DNA from: Astragalus membranaceus
Taxonomy: Eukaryota > Streptophyta > Magnoliopsida > Fabales > Fabaceae
Reading direction: 5' to 3'
DNA: 64,000 nucleotides
Assembly: GCA_039519185.1 (NCBI GenBank)
Contig: CM076849.1
Location: forward strand, 118,128,587 to 118,192,586
In this document: positions 32,926 through 44,698 of the stretch, in pieces
Layout of the letters: every line of letters starts with the position of its first letter
Position numbering within the stretch: the first letter of the stretch is position 1
Translations under genes and position numbers: made by a program
Notes under the pieces: model-generated
What the model saw: the letters and a program-made list of their open reading frames with translations, nothing else
Database searches by the model: none
What the model was told of the DNA's origin: nothing

Positions 32926-35900
32926 TGTTGCGCCCGAAAAAGTCCCCGAGGGAGAACCTTCCTCGTTCACAACTTTTCTTAAGACAATGAAGCCGCCACC
33001 AATATTTATTAAGGAAAATATTAGGAAAACCTTTTTTGGAAAGCGATTGGTCTTGCGAAACTAGAGAATAGGGTTCGGGGGTCGGTTACGCGCAGGGAAG
33101 GTATTAGCACCCCACACGTCCTCTCTACTGAGAGGGAACCTTTAATTAAATGTGTGGTTTTTAGTGTATTGACTTGAAAATACTTAATTTTGCCTCTCTA
33201 CTTCTCATTGAAAAAACTCTTTATGAAAATCTTTATTTATTATGAAAAAAAAGGGGGAAAAGTGGTTTTTTAGAAAAACGTGCTTGACGGGACATGGCCC
33301 GCTCCTACGTATCTCCAGGTGCGATGGAGAACTCAAAGCCACGTAGTTCTTCTGTAGAAAATGTTCGTGTGTTTGGTGTTTTTTAATATAGGGGTTTTAG
33401 GATTGTGTGATCTGTGTTGAAGGACCACTGGGGGTCTGAAGGGCCGCTGGGGGCTGAAGGAGCGCTGGGGCTCTGAAGGACCACAGTTCACTTATCCTAA
33501 AACGATGATTAACCCGGCCGTACGACCGACTTAATCCCCTACTTTGGAAATAAGATTTTTGATTTTTGAAAGAGATGTGTTTGTATTTTTTATTTAGAAA
33601 TTATTTGTTTTTGCGCTTGACAGGGGCGTGGCCCTGCTCCTACGTATCTCCGGGTGGAGAGTCAAAGGCGACGTAGTTCTAGGTTCTTTTGAAAATAATT
33701 GTTGAAAACTTATTGTGAAAATGATTTTTATTTGTTATGCTTGACGGGATGTGACCCGCTCCTACGTATCTCCTGGTGCGATGGAGAATTCAAAGCTACG
33801 TAGTTCTTCTCCGTCCTGAAAAAGGTTTTTGTTTTTTATCTTGTTTAATTTTGAAAATCAAGCTTTCATGATGATCAATTGAGCAAGGGCTCCAAGTGAT
33901 CACCACTAGCACTTCATTGTTAACAATCATGCAAGCAAAGGCTTCGCAAGACTACTTACAAAGTTTTTGATTTAGTGAAAATCCTTAGGAAAATTAGGCA
34001 TTCATGATGATCAATTGAGCAAAGGCTCCAGGTGATCACCACTAGTACCTCATTGTTAATAATCATGCAAGCAAAGGCTTCGCGAGACTATTTACAAAGT
34101 TTTTGATTTATGGGAAATTATTTTGTCTTGAAGAGAATTAAATTAAATTAAAAAAATGAGAAGGGGGGTGAAATTGTAAAATAGGGTGTTATTAGAAAGG
34201 GGGGCTGTATTATTAAAAATGGGTGGTGTAAAAAGGAAGCCCAGTTCGCATCTGAGGGCCCAGTATGCGAAACTGGGCTTAAGTGAGGGAGGTATGCGCA
34301 TGAATTGAAGGGGTGCAAATGTTAATCTGATATTTTTTTAAAAAAACAAATAAATAAATAAATATAAACCCTAGCTATATAAAGCCCAACTTAAAAAAAA
34401 CTAAACCTAATTCATTTTTCCCCCTTTCCACACAGCAGCGCCGCTGCCAAGAGAGAGAGAGAGATTCCAGGCGAAATTTCCGCCTTGTTCCACGGTGAGA
34501 GAGAGATCGACGGCGGGAGTTGCGCCGGTTTCCTGGGAGAGGAAAATGAAAACCGAAGCTTAGAGGAGGAGAGGGAGCGTCGGACCGGAGACGGCGAACG
34601 GAGAATGGTGTTTCTCCGGCGGCGACGAACGCGTGGGGGTGGTCGCGATGGTGATTTCAGGCGGAGGCGGTTCGGTTTTGGGTGGCTGACGGTTGGGGGA
34701 TGGATCGAACGAAGTCCAACGGAGGAGTCCGCCACAGGGGGTACTGTGATGGCGCCGGGGACGATGAACGAAAACGGGGAGGTTCACCACCGTGGGAAAG
34801 AGGAAGATGACGACGGCCCGCGGTGACAGCCGTGTCGGTGTTGGTGGAAGTACGACGGCGGTTGTTATCGTTTCATGGCGGCTGGCGTTATCTGGAAGGG
34901 TTGGCTTCGGTTTAGGGAGAGGAGCTCTTTTCGGATGGCTGCTGGCTTCGGTTTTGTGATGGGTCGCCGGAGTTCATGGTGGAGCTCGCCGGAGAAGACG
35001 ACCGGAGCTCCGGCGAACACATTAAGGTTAGTTTTGTTTATATTTTTTTTTCTGTTCTTGGCCTATTCTTCTACACATTTCTTTCTGTTATTATTTTTGA
35101 TTCTGGTTTCTTAATCATCTAATCTGTATTTGCTCTAATTTATACTATGTTTGATCTTTGCTTCTGGTGATCTCCACATTGGTTCTGAATGTGTGCCTTT
35201 TGGTTTCCTAAGACAAAGAACTAGCCTAGTTTGAAACGAACAGAACACAAACGAAACAAATATAATCTTTTGACAAAATTAATTTCTAATTTTATGCAAA
35301 CAGTACCCTAATCAGAGAAAAGAAAAAAACTTGTCTAAATTCGTTTTTGGTTTATTTTGAATATAAACAGAATCTGGATTAGTATCATACATATATACAG
35401 GTCTTTGATTCTGCAGCCTTTTATAATATAAATGAACCAACCTTTAGTCCAGCCTCAGATTGGTCTCCTAGATTCCTTGATTGTGCTTGCTGCTGTATCT
35501 ACTTTGTTGAACTGCTAATGCTTCTTTACTCAAACTTTTCAGCTCTCAGACCTTGAGAAAAACGTGTTTAGGTGATTACGGTTTCAATGTGAAGCCCCAA
35601 TCCCTATTTCTTAGTGATTTTTGCAGTTGTATGCATCTGTGATCCTCTCTTTTGCTGTGGACTGACTGTTTATTTATATTAAAAACTTAGGTCTTGGCAC
35701 TAATTGCTTTTGACCGGGCTTTGAATTATTTTTCAGGTTTTGAAGCGGATCGACCTAGGCCCAGCAGCTTGGGGAGCAGCTGCTGGAAATCCTAAATCTG
35801 CTGCTGCTGCCTATTATTATTTGCATTTTCGGATTTGTATTTTTGGTATTTTTAGTATTATCATTTTTTGTATTTTTTGGACATTTGGACATCTTGGGCA

Positions 35901-36425
35901 CTATTAAATTGTAAATAAACAATAAACAGAATTTTTTTGACATTTTTGATACTATATTTACTAATGAAAATAGACAAAGTAAAAATAATAAAAGAAATTG
36001 GGCCAAATACAAAAGTGATATCGGACCCAACTAGAGAAGTGCGTGAGAACGAGGTCCAAATAGAATAAATAAGCCCGTTGACCACTAAACGCTAAAATTA
36101 TCTCAGAATTGCGTTCTTAAGCCCAAATTGAAACGACAAGCCCGACCGCGAGAAAAATGACTTTGTTAGTCCCAATTAGGTTCGACTAAATCCAAATACG
36201 AAGATTAGATTGAAGAACGCACGAAACGATCGATCATTCGCGTGCATGCCTAATTTAAAACAACGGTATTTCGATTTAGTTGAACAGGGTCATTGAAATT
36301 GACCAGGATTAGTAACTGAGACGCCATACTGATAATTCTCGTAACCACGCGACTTCAAAACACGATTTACAAAAAATAAACGACTAAAACTAGAAAAGGA
36401 AGACGGACAAAATTGGGGTATAACA
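32926..36425 (-). repeat. 5' LTR of element C
   Basis: Near-identical to 23940-27438. It contains module I at 33288-33346, 33621-33676 and 33745-33803, module II at 33870-34097, the dual TATA at 34376-34384, and the exon/intron-like module with GT at 35027 and AG at 35736. In the first type b copy (33917-33961) and the second (34053-34097) the outer stems carry single mismatches. Confidence 0.92.
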
Positions 36426-36430
36426 GTCAC

Positions 36431-36754
36431 GCAATTATTTCTTTCTCTTTTCGCATCGCGACGGTAGCAGCTCGCGTCGCGACGCTTTGCAGTTTTCAGC
36501 AACTGTACACTGAATTTGTTTTGGCGATAACTTTTGATCCGGAAACCCGATTGAGGTGTTCTAAGATGCGTTTGAAAGCTTATTCAGAGGCCTAACTGGA
36601 TATTATATTTTAAGGTAAAAATGAACTGTTTTGGAGTTGTAAAATTGTGTTGAAAAGTGTCGAATTAGTATGCGAGAGAGAAAATGTAGATTTTGTTTAT
36701 GATGTGAACTATTGGTCTGAGTGTAAATGAATACTGAGTCCATATGATTGTAGA

Positions 36755-36795
<41 letters not shown>

Positions 36796-37493
36796 TTGGG
36801 TGACGACCCATGTGTAACATACTAGGCGGGGCAGTCATGATCCCCTTCCCTAGGCTCCATGCCAATGGGAGAATGTACTATTGGTAGGGGGGTTCACCGG
36901 GATTAGCAATGTTCTGCAGTCGGTGTTATGTTAAAGATTATTGTACGATACACCGGGATTAGCAATGTTCTGCAGTCGGTGCCGTACTTTGTTTGTTTTA
37001 CGATATACCGGGAGTAGCAATGTTTTGCAGTCGGTGTCGTGTTAATTTAAAAATAATTCATAATTGGACCGAGAGTGTTAGTAGGGGTCTCAATAGAACT
37101 CACTGAGATTGTATCTCATTGTTTATATGTTGTTGTTTTACAGAGAAACAGGGAAAGAGAGGACCACAGAGGCACGAGTAGGTTGAGCTCGGATGGTTGC
37201 TGACGACTTAGCATTATGCTTAAGTTTATATTTCCTTTTGTTTTCTATGTACTGCAACACTATGTCTGTAGTGTATATCTTTCTTCCGCTTTCTTGTATG
37301 ATACTGAATACTATAGTTGCTGCTGGTTTATGGCCTGAGAACCGTATCGTCTTGTATGTGTATAAGACTGTTTGGTTTATATTCAGCGAAAAATTATAGT
37401 GATATTCAGTGTCTAAGCAGGAAATATATCTCTGATGTTTTAGGGATGGTGCACTTGGGTATTTTTACTAAATAAAAATACCGGTGTGTAAGA
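36431..37493 (+). repeat. 5' LTR of D, second part
   Basis: Resumes the LTR after C and ends CCGGTGTGTAAGA, a mutated TGTAACA. Includes CpG motifs at 36460-36485, three hairpin units at about 36893-37045 (core GGGATTAGCAATGTTCTGCAG between CACCG and CGGTG) and a (TA)n tract at 36755-36790. Confidence 0.92.
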
Positions 37494-37495
37494 TT

Positions 37496-37507
37496 TGGTA
37501 TCAGAGC
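37496..37507 (+). other. Primer binding site of D
   Basis: TGGTATCAGAGC, initiator tRNA-Met type, two bases after the LTR. Confidence 0.88.
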
Positions 37508-37629
37508 GGTTCGACCTAGTCGGAGTTAGTTTAGGGTTGAGTAGATTCCTTGTTAGTCCTTGTTGTAATTACACTTGTGATGCTAAGAGACATCGAGCCT
37601 GATCAACTCAATACTTAGTGCATCATAAG

Positions 37630-40092
37630 CGGAATTATACCAGGATGATCAAGACGCAATCCTCGACCAAGACCGGAATCTCCAACCGGTACATCCTCAG
37701 GTAAGGTGACATGACAGTGGAAGAATACATCGATAAGTATGAGAATTTGTCTCAGTTTTACCAAGTGGTAAAGTATACTCCGAATGAAGAATGGAGGATG
37801 CAGATGTATAAGAGGGGCATAAGTGCTTTTATGACTTAGGGTCTCAGTTCTTATACTATTACCAATTATGTTGCCTTAGTGCAATCAGCCTATGTCGCCG
37901 AGGATGATCTCATAGGGAATATGGAAAAGGAAAGAAGGTAGTTGAATTACCAACTCCGAATGCAAAGTCCTAAGATAATTTCATCAGAGGAAGATCAGGT
38001 GCAATTCTTCGATTCTTCAAAGGTCAAGGATGCCCTAACTGTGGAAAGCATCACAGTGGTGATTGTAAGCAAAGATCAATAGGTGCTATTATTGTAATGA
38101 AGAGGGTCACTATACAAATAAGTGCCCTGCAAGGAATAGTTTCAAAGAAGCTCAAGATGCCCCAACACGCGGGCGAATCAACACTTCGGATGCCCAGACA
38201 GTCACACCTGCAGACAAGTTACTGAGGGGTAGGAGATCAGTTTTCAATAACTCCGTCAGTATATTATATGATTCTGATGCAACCCACTGTTTTATAACTC
38301 AATCATGTGTGGATCGGTTGGTACTAGCGAATCTCCGCTATCCGAGCCAATAACTATTTTTACTGTTGCTAAGGGTTGTGTCCAGACCCAATCTTTGTGT
38401 CAAAATGTCTACTTGGCATAGGAGGCAGAAATTTCGTAGTAGAATTTATTGTTTGCCTATGAGGAGTATGGACATCGTTCTGGGTATGAATTGGATGACT
38501 GCAAATCATGTTACAATCGACCGTGCCAAGCGAACTATCAATTTCGCCTATGAGTCAGTGGAATTGACGAGGGCAAATTTCGAAGCAGTTATCTCTTTCA
38601 CCTCAGCGAGCCAGCCATTACTTCAAGGTGCGGAAGCTTATGTTATTATGTTATCTGCATCCACTGAAACTGGTTTAGATTTGCCATCTGTTCTAGTTGT
38701 GAACGAATTTCTGGATGTTTTTCCGGATGAAGTTTCTTCAATACCTCCAGAACGGGAGGTAGAGTTTTCTATAGAATGGGTTCCTGGTACATGATCAATA
38801 TCTATTGCTCCTTATAGAATGTCTCCTTTAGAATTAAAGGAATTGAAATCGCAACTTGAAGAGTTGATCTCAAAGAGGTTCATTCGACCGAGCACTTTTC
38901 CATGGGGTGCTCCGGTGTTGTTAGTTAAGAAAAAGGACGGAAGCAAGAGGTTGTGTATTGATTACGGACAACTGAACAAAGTGACGATCAAGAACAAATA
39001 TCCCTTGCCAAGGATAGATGATTTGCTTGATCAACTTAGAGGAGCAGTGGTGTTTTCAAAAATTGACCTAAGGACGGGCTATCATCAAATCAAAGTTAGA
39101 GCCTTAGATATTCCGAAGACTGCTTTCCGTACGAGGTATGGACATTACGAGTTTTTAGTGATGCCCTTCGGTTTGACTAATGCTCCGGCGGTATGCATGG
39201 ACTACATGAACCGAGTTTTCCACACGTACCTGGATCAATTTGTAGTTGTTTTCATTGATGATGTCGTGGTGTACTCGAAGACCATTGAGGAGCATGTTCA
39301 ACATATCCGCATTGTTCTGGATGTACTCCGAGAAAAGAAGTTGTACGCGAAATCTTCGAAGTGTTATTTCTGGATGCCAGAGAAAAAGTATTTGGAACAT
39401 GTGATTTCCCAATCGGGAGTTGCTGTAGATCCCAGTAAAGTGGAGGTTGTGCTAGACTGGGAACGACCGACATCAGTCACAGAGATCAGAAGTTTCTTGG
39501 GTCTAGCTGGTCATATAGAAGATTTAGCTAAGGGTTCTCACAATTGGTTCTTCCACTTACTCGGTTAACTCGTAAGGGCCAGCCGTTTACTTGGGATGCC
39601 GATTGTGAAGAATGTTTTCAAGAATTGAAAATTCGGTTGACTTCTGCTCCAATCCTGATTCTTCCGGATCCGTCTTTGGAATTCCAAATATACAGTGATG
39701 CTTCCGGGAAGGGTTTGGGATGTGTTCTTATGCAGAATCAACAAGTGATAGCTTCTGCATCTAGGCAATTAAGGTCTCATGAGGAGAATTATCCGACTCA
39801 TGATTTGGAGTTGGCAGCTATTGTTTATGCGCTGAAGATTTGGAGAAATTACCTGTATGGGTCTCGTTTCGAAGTCTTTAGTGATCACAAAAGTTTAAAG
39901 TATCTGTTTGATCAGAAAGAACAGAATAACAGGCAAAGAAGATGGGTAGAAATTCTGAAGGATTATGACTTCGAGTTGAAGTATCAGCCAGGAAAAGCCA
40001 ATGTTGTCACTGATGCGCTGAGTAGAAAATCGCTTCACACGGCAGAGTTAATGATGCATGAAATGGAATTGTTAGAATCTTTTAGCTCTAAG
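37630..40092 (+). pseudogene. gag-pol: D gag-pol remnant (gag, protease, RT, RNase H)
   Basis: The leader and gag carry the same junction as A2, with the N-terminal half of gag missing. The knuckle CPNCGKHHSGDC is near 38030. The protease site is altered from DSGATH to DSDATH (about 38272). RT at 38819-39540 keeps LVKKKDGSK, SKIDLRTGYHQI and FIDD. A frameshift near 39510 moves into RNase H (39544-40090; SDASGKG, DLELAA, SDHKSL). Homology ends around 40092, just after LLESF, so integrase and the chromodomain are gone. Confidence 0.88.
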
Positions 40093-40939
40093 ACGGGGTA
40101 CATCCATAAGTTTCCACTTTGGTGGCGAGGTATTAATTCGTTGACCTCTCCTTTGTGAAGGTTAACGATCAAATTGTATTTTGTGATTCCATTTGACTGG
40201 TCAAACATGAATACGAATATGAAAGTGAGGTGATTGCTGACTGTTTTTCACAGTTGTGGGTATCCATCAAAGGATTAATTGATGAATATGCTTGCAAGTG
40301 ACTGAAATTTCCGAAGTGAAGATAGGCGTGCGGCATGGTAGTTTTGAAAGTCATTTTGTGAAAACCCGCATGCTAAAGTTAATTTTGGGAACGAATCAAG
40401 AGGTTAATAAAATCTGATTGAGGAAAATCATAGGAGGCGTACTTATGTTGAGGGGAAACTCAACGCTATTGGCTAATTCGAAAAGGAATTGGTTGCGTCG
40501 TAGATAAATATATTGTGTGGAAAGTTACAATAAAGGAAAAAGGGTTCTGAGTTCTGTTTGATAGTTGTTTTGAGAACAACCGAGGTGATTTTCATTGCTT
40601 TCGAAATTAATTGATGTTCCCACGGTTTATTTCTACGTTTAAGGTCAAAGTTTTTAGTAAAACCCTTCCATTTTTTTGAAAAAGTTTTACCTCGAAAACT
40701 TGGAAGCGTGTCAAGGAATTTCAGTGACTTTCCATCACATTTTTCAATGTGTACGGGAACTGTTATGGATTTTAGAAGATTTGTTGGAAACGTGTTTACA
40801 CCCTTCAAGGAAATCGTGTTTGTTTTTACCTCTACTGAGGAGTACCAGTTGGTGGATCTCATTTCCAACCTGTATTTCTATCAAGCGTCTTGTATTAGAC
40901 CCTCCGATTTAGATTAATCAAAGTTGGGTCGTAAGCGAG
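40093..40939 (+). other. D internal remnant of unknown content
   Basis: Follows the end of RNase H homology and precedes the insertion of E. It does not resemble integrase in any frame I can read. The minus-strand frame 40868-40473 and plus frames at 40676-40917 show no domain. It may be scrambled 3' internal sequence or an older insertion. Confidence 0.4.
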
Positions 40940-41184
40940 TGTCATACCCCAATTTTGTCCGGCTTAGGTCAAAACCCTAATTTTCTCCACAAAAAAATAA
41001 AAATAAATTATGCATTGCATTTTGAATCCTAGAAACCGCTCCAAAGTTTTTGGAATCATTCTTAGGGATAGAATGCACTTTTTAAGAAACTAGGGTTTTG
41101 AAAATACGTTATGCATGCATGGCAAGCTTTGAAAAATATTTTATGCATGTATGGCAAGGACCTAAAAGCATTTTTTTGGAAAAC

Positions 41185-41630
41185 AAGAATTGATTTCTAA
41201 GCCAAGAATCGATTTATAGTATGTTGCATAGGTCTTGAAAATCGATTTTTAAGCTCTTCCATAGGCCATGAATCGATTCCTCATTGCTTTAACTAAACAT
41301 GGAATCGATTTTCACCTATTATATATGTCCTGAAAATCGATTTCCCTCTCCTTTCATAGGCCTTGAAATCGATTTTCAGGCCATTTTAAAGAGGTGAAAA
41401 TCGATTCCTCCTTTTTCCATAGGCCATACAATCGATTCCCATCATTTCCAAAAATAAAGAATCGATTCCTACATGTTTCCAAAGACCACAGAATCGATTT
41501 TCAGGATCTCCAAATGTCCTGAAAATCGATTCCTACCATTTTCCATAGGCCATATAATCGATTCTTGTCATTTCCAAAAGAAAAGAATCGATTCCTACAT
41601 ATTTCCAAAGGCTCAAACAATCGATTCATC
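41185..41630 (+). repeat. AATCGATT palindrome cluster in E U3 (14 copies)
   Basis: Fourteen exact AATCGATT sites in about 450 bp, plus one AATTGATT, set in diverged units containing CCATAGGCC or TTTCCAAA. The same cluster is in the 3' LTR (about 49870-50315). It lies directly upstream of the TATA box, so it resembles a multi-site enhancer, though the binding factor is unknown. Confidence 0.85.
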
Positions 41631-41673
41631 CTTGCCATAAATGTTTTAAAAAATTTTTACGCTTTCCTAAGCC

Positions 41674-41681
41674 TATAAATA
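41674..41681 (+). promoter_or_regulatory. TATA box of E 5' LTR
   Basis: CCTATAAATAGGC is a strong plant TATA box. Transcription is expected to begin about 30 bp downstream, near 41710, placing modules I and II in the RNA leader. Confidence 0.75.
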
Positions 41682-42159
41682 GGCAGCCTCAAATCACATT
41701 TTCACAGGCACACATCTCACGGAGAGGAGATCTCACAGGACAGGGAAAAACTTCACAGGGTCAGAAAAACAGACACAACTCACAAGATCAGAGAGAAGAA
41801 TTGCTACACACTTTTTTTAAGATCTGAGAAGAATTGCTCCAGAAACATTTTCACAAGATCTGGGAAGACAACTCTCGTAAATCTCATTTTCCAGTTCTCC
41901 GCTTCATTTTTGTTCTTCAGATCTGTAATATCTGCCTTCATCAGAGGTATTTCTGTTTTTTATATTTGTTAAAATTCAATCATTCTGATCCATGCCAAAA
42001 TTGCCCTATGTGATTTAATTTAGCTGTAGTGTCCTTGTTGATGATGAACCATATGATTCCCACTTATGCCTAGTGCATCATTTTCTAAGTGGTGAAGATG
42101 GTCTCAGATGATTCAACCTCCCCTTTTAAACCCTTTCAAAAACATTTTTTTCTTCAGAA

Positions 42160-42211
42160 CTACGTCGCTTTGATTCCCGTTCGGGATACGTAGGAGCGAG
42201 CCACGTTCTCG
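42160..42211 (+). repeat. Module I, first copy in E 5' LTR
   Basis: Arms CTACGT (42160-42165) and ACGTAG (42188-42193), inner stem TCCC/GGGA, second hairpin CGAG (42197-42200) with CTCG (42208-42211). Both inner stems differ from the other copies but pair. Confidence 0.85.
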
Positions 42212-42296
42212 TCAAGCGCAACAAATAAAAATCCTTTTCATCCCCATAAACAAATTATTTTCATAAAAACAAACAAAAAGAATCATTTTCCAACCC

Positions 42297-42584
42297 ATTG
42301 TTGCTAATAGCTCATCAGAACCTCTGTTCGTTTAGCTATTGGCGACAATGTCTTTTTCTCATAAGAATAATAAACGATGGTCCATCATAACCTTTGTTAG
42401 TTTGATCATTGTGCAAATCAATCTTTTTTCGAAAATCACTTTCAAAAAGATAATAAAAAACGAGTTGTTATCAATAGTCCATCAGAACCTTTGTTCGTTT
42501 GACTAGCGGTACAACTCTCTCTTTTTTGAGTATTTAGTAGTGATTCATCATAGCCTCTGCTAGTTTAATCATTTGCTAATGCTC
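42297..42584 (+). repeat. Module II hairpin array in E 5' LTR (four copies)
   Basis: Copies at 42297-42349 (16-bp outer arms ATTGTTGCTAATAGCT/AGCTATTGGCGACAAT), 42374-42412, 42462-42517 and 42528-42584. All heads are 21 nt: CATCA, a 4-bp stem around CTTT or CTCT, then GTTT. Inner stems are GAAC/GTTC, TAAC/GTTA, GAAC/GTTC and TAGC/GCTA. Confidence 0.88.
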
Positions 42585-42649
42585 GTCCTATTTCAAAAAA
42601 CTCACTAAAAAAGATAAAAAAACAAAAACTTTTCAAAAAGAACCTAGAA

Positions 42650-43058
42650 CTACGTCGCCTTTGATTCTCCACCCGGAGATACGTAGGAGCAGGGCCACGC
42701 CCCTGTCAAGCGCAAAAACAAATAATTTCTAAATAAAAAATACAAACACATCTCTTTCAAAAAATCAAAAATCTTGTTTTCAAAGTAGGGGATTAAGTCG
42801 GTCGTACGGCCGGGTTAATCATTGTTTTAGGATAAGTGAGCTGTGGTCCTTCAGAGCCCCAGTGCTCCTTCAGAGCCCCAGTGCTCCTTCAGACCCCCAG
42901 TGGTCCTTCAGACCCCCAGTGGTCCTTCAACACAGATCACACAATCCTAAGACCCCTATATTAAAAAACATCAACACACAAACATTTTCTACCCAAGAAC
43001 TACGTAGCTTTGAATTCTCCATCGCACCGGGAGATACGTAGGAGCGGGCCATGTCCCG
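42650..43058 (+). repeat. Module I, second and third copies in E 5' LTR
   Basis: Copies at 42650-42705 (inner TCTCC/GGAGA, second hairpin CAGGG/CCCTG) and 43000-43058 (inner TCTCC/GGAGA with a longer loop, second hairpin CGGG/CCCG). Between them lies the 21-bp CCTTCAGA minisatellite. Confidence 0.85.
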
Positions 43059-43429
43059 TCAAGCACTTTTTTCTAAAAACCCTTTTTTCCCCCCTTCTCA
43101 CCTAAAATAAAATATTCATTAAAGATTTCCCATTCATCTCCAAATAAGAAATAAATAGGCAAATCTAGGTATTTTTCAAATCAAACATTAAAACCACACA
43201 TTTAATTAGAGGTTCCCTTTCGGTAGAAAGGACGTGCGCGGTGCTAACACCTTCCTCGCACGTAATCGACCCCCGAACCTATATCTCTAGTTTTCAAAGA
43301 CCATCCGCCTTGTCCAAAAGACCTTTTTTCAATGTTTTGGTCTTAAAATTAAAATATTGGTGGCGGCTCCAAAATTATTCCACGTTGTACATCGAGAAAC
43401 CCAACCGGGATTTTTCGGGGTGCAACAGC

Positions 43430-43448
43430 TGGCGACTCCGCTGGGGAC
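43430..43448 (+). other. Primer binding site of E
   Basis: TGGCGACTCCGCTGGGGAC two bases after the LTR; Ogre/Tat type, two differences from C. Confidence 0.88.
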
Positions 43449-43978
43449 ACTTTTTAAAAGGCGAGGGTCAAGCCTAACTAATTTAAATGTGTGGTTTAAA
43501 TGTATTGTTGATTTGATTAAAACCTTGTTTGCCTTTCTTTCTTTTCATTGATTGTAGGCATATGCATCTGTCTTCTTTGTTGTTCCCTATCTCCTCTTTT
43601 ACTCCTTTTCTTTTATTGCTTATACTCATGCATTCTTCCAACCCCCATGTTCCCTTCTTCTTTGCTCCTTTTCTCCAAAGGTAAGTTCATGCATCTCTTC
43701 CCCATTCTATCCTGTTCCCTCTTCTTCGCTCCCTTTCTTGAGGTAAGTAGTGCATTGTTGTTGGCACCCTAGATTAGTTGTATTTAATTGGTATTAAACC
43801 CTAGGGTAGACGACATGTTATTGCTTTCTATTGTCTGGATTGTCTGGATTTTCATTTGCAGGTGGGGTAGTCTTTTAAGGAAATGCCCTTCGCACACACC
43901 ACTTGTACCTTGAGGCCATATGATTAGAGAAAGAGACCATAACCCAGGTCTGTTAGGATACCATAGGATGAGTGGATT

Positions 43979-44023
43979 CGAGTAGTGGGAGCCCATCAGG
44001 ACCTTTGTCCGTTTGGCTACTCG
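43979..44023 (+). repeat. Module II copy in the E 5' leader
   Basis: Head CATCA-GGAC-CTTT-GTCC-GTTT at 43994-44014, flanked by AGCC/GGCT and, after a 6-nt bulge, CGAGT/ACTCG. The inner stem GGAC/GTCC is different from every LTR copy yet pairs. Confidence 0.8.
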
Positions 44024-44640
44024 CGAAAGTTTCAATCAGAGTTGTACTCTTCCATGATACCTTGTACCTAGCAGTTTGCTGCATTTACAAGGAATTTCGT
44101 GAAAGAGACTGTGGCTCTGATGACCTTTGTGAGGGTGTGAATAGAGCTACATGAGAAGATTATCCCTAAAGTGCCTTAGATCATAGGTTCTACCCTCTTT
44201 TTAGGTCACAAGGGCTTTCCAAATTGTGTGTTGCATCGTTGCATTCAGTTCAATCAATCTTTCCTTCAAAATTTTTGAAAATCAAAAAAAGATATGCTTT
44301 CCCTTTTCAATAAACGCCTATATGAGGTGGCATATAGTGTGAAAATTTTCAAATCACCACCTGTAAATACCCTCTTTCTGCAAAAACACAAAAAAAAAAG
44401 AAACATCCTTGCATCATCGCATCATTGCATCACTGCATCATTGCATCATTTGCATTGCATGAAATTCCAATTTTGAAAAAAACCATTCATATTGCATTCC
44501 CTTTCATTACATAAAGATAAAACAAAAAAAACAATTATCATCTGCATAGCATAAGCATTTCATGTATAATCATGCAAAAAACCCTCGTCAAGTTCATCCA
44601 AGACGAGGCATTCATGCATAAGCATTATTACACAGTAGAA

Positions 44641-44698
44641 CTACGTAAGCTTTGATTCCTCATTACAATGGGGATACGTAGGATCGGGTCATACCCCG
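44641..44698 (+). repeat. Module I copy in the E 5' leader
   Basis: CTACGT ... ACGTAG arms, inner TCCTCATT/AATGGGGA, then CGGG/CCCG. Same place and form as the C leader copy (31715-31772). Confidence 0.8.

Larger units (their letters stand above)
23940..36425 (-). mobile_element. Element C: non-coding Ogre-like LARD inserted in D's LTR
   Basis: LTRs at 23940-27438 (3499 bp) and 32926-36425 (3500 bp) are nearly identical, so the insertion is young. On the minus strand the LTR starts TGTTATACCCC and ends GGGCGCAACA. PBS and PPT are of Ogre/Tat type. The 5.5-kb internal region has no gag, protease, RT or integrase, so it fits a large retrotransposon derivative (LARD) that needs proteins from another element. 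Flanks GTCGC (23935-23939) and GTCAC (36426-36430) are the target duplication with one CG-to-CA change. Confidence 0.92.
40940..43427 (+). repeat. 5' LTR of element E
   Basis: U3 with clustered AATCGATT palindromes (41185-41630), TATA box at 41674, then R-U5 with module I, module II x4, module I, 21-bp minisatellite (about 42848-42930) and module I, ending at the primer site. Confidence 0.95.

Noticed and set aside
37496..37507. tRNA gene from initiator-Met-like sequence
   Set aside because: Only 12 bases match; it is a primer binding site next to an LTR.
40473..40868. 131-codon minus-strand frame in D's tail
   Set aside because: No recognisable domain, AT-rich, and overlapping plus-strand frames of similar length.
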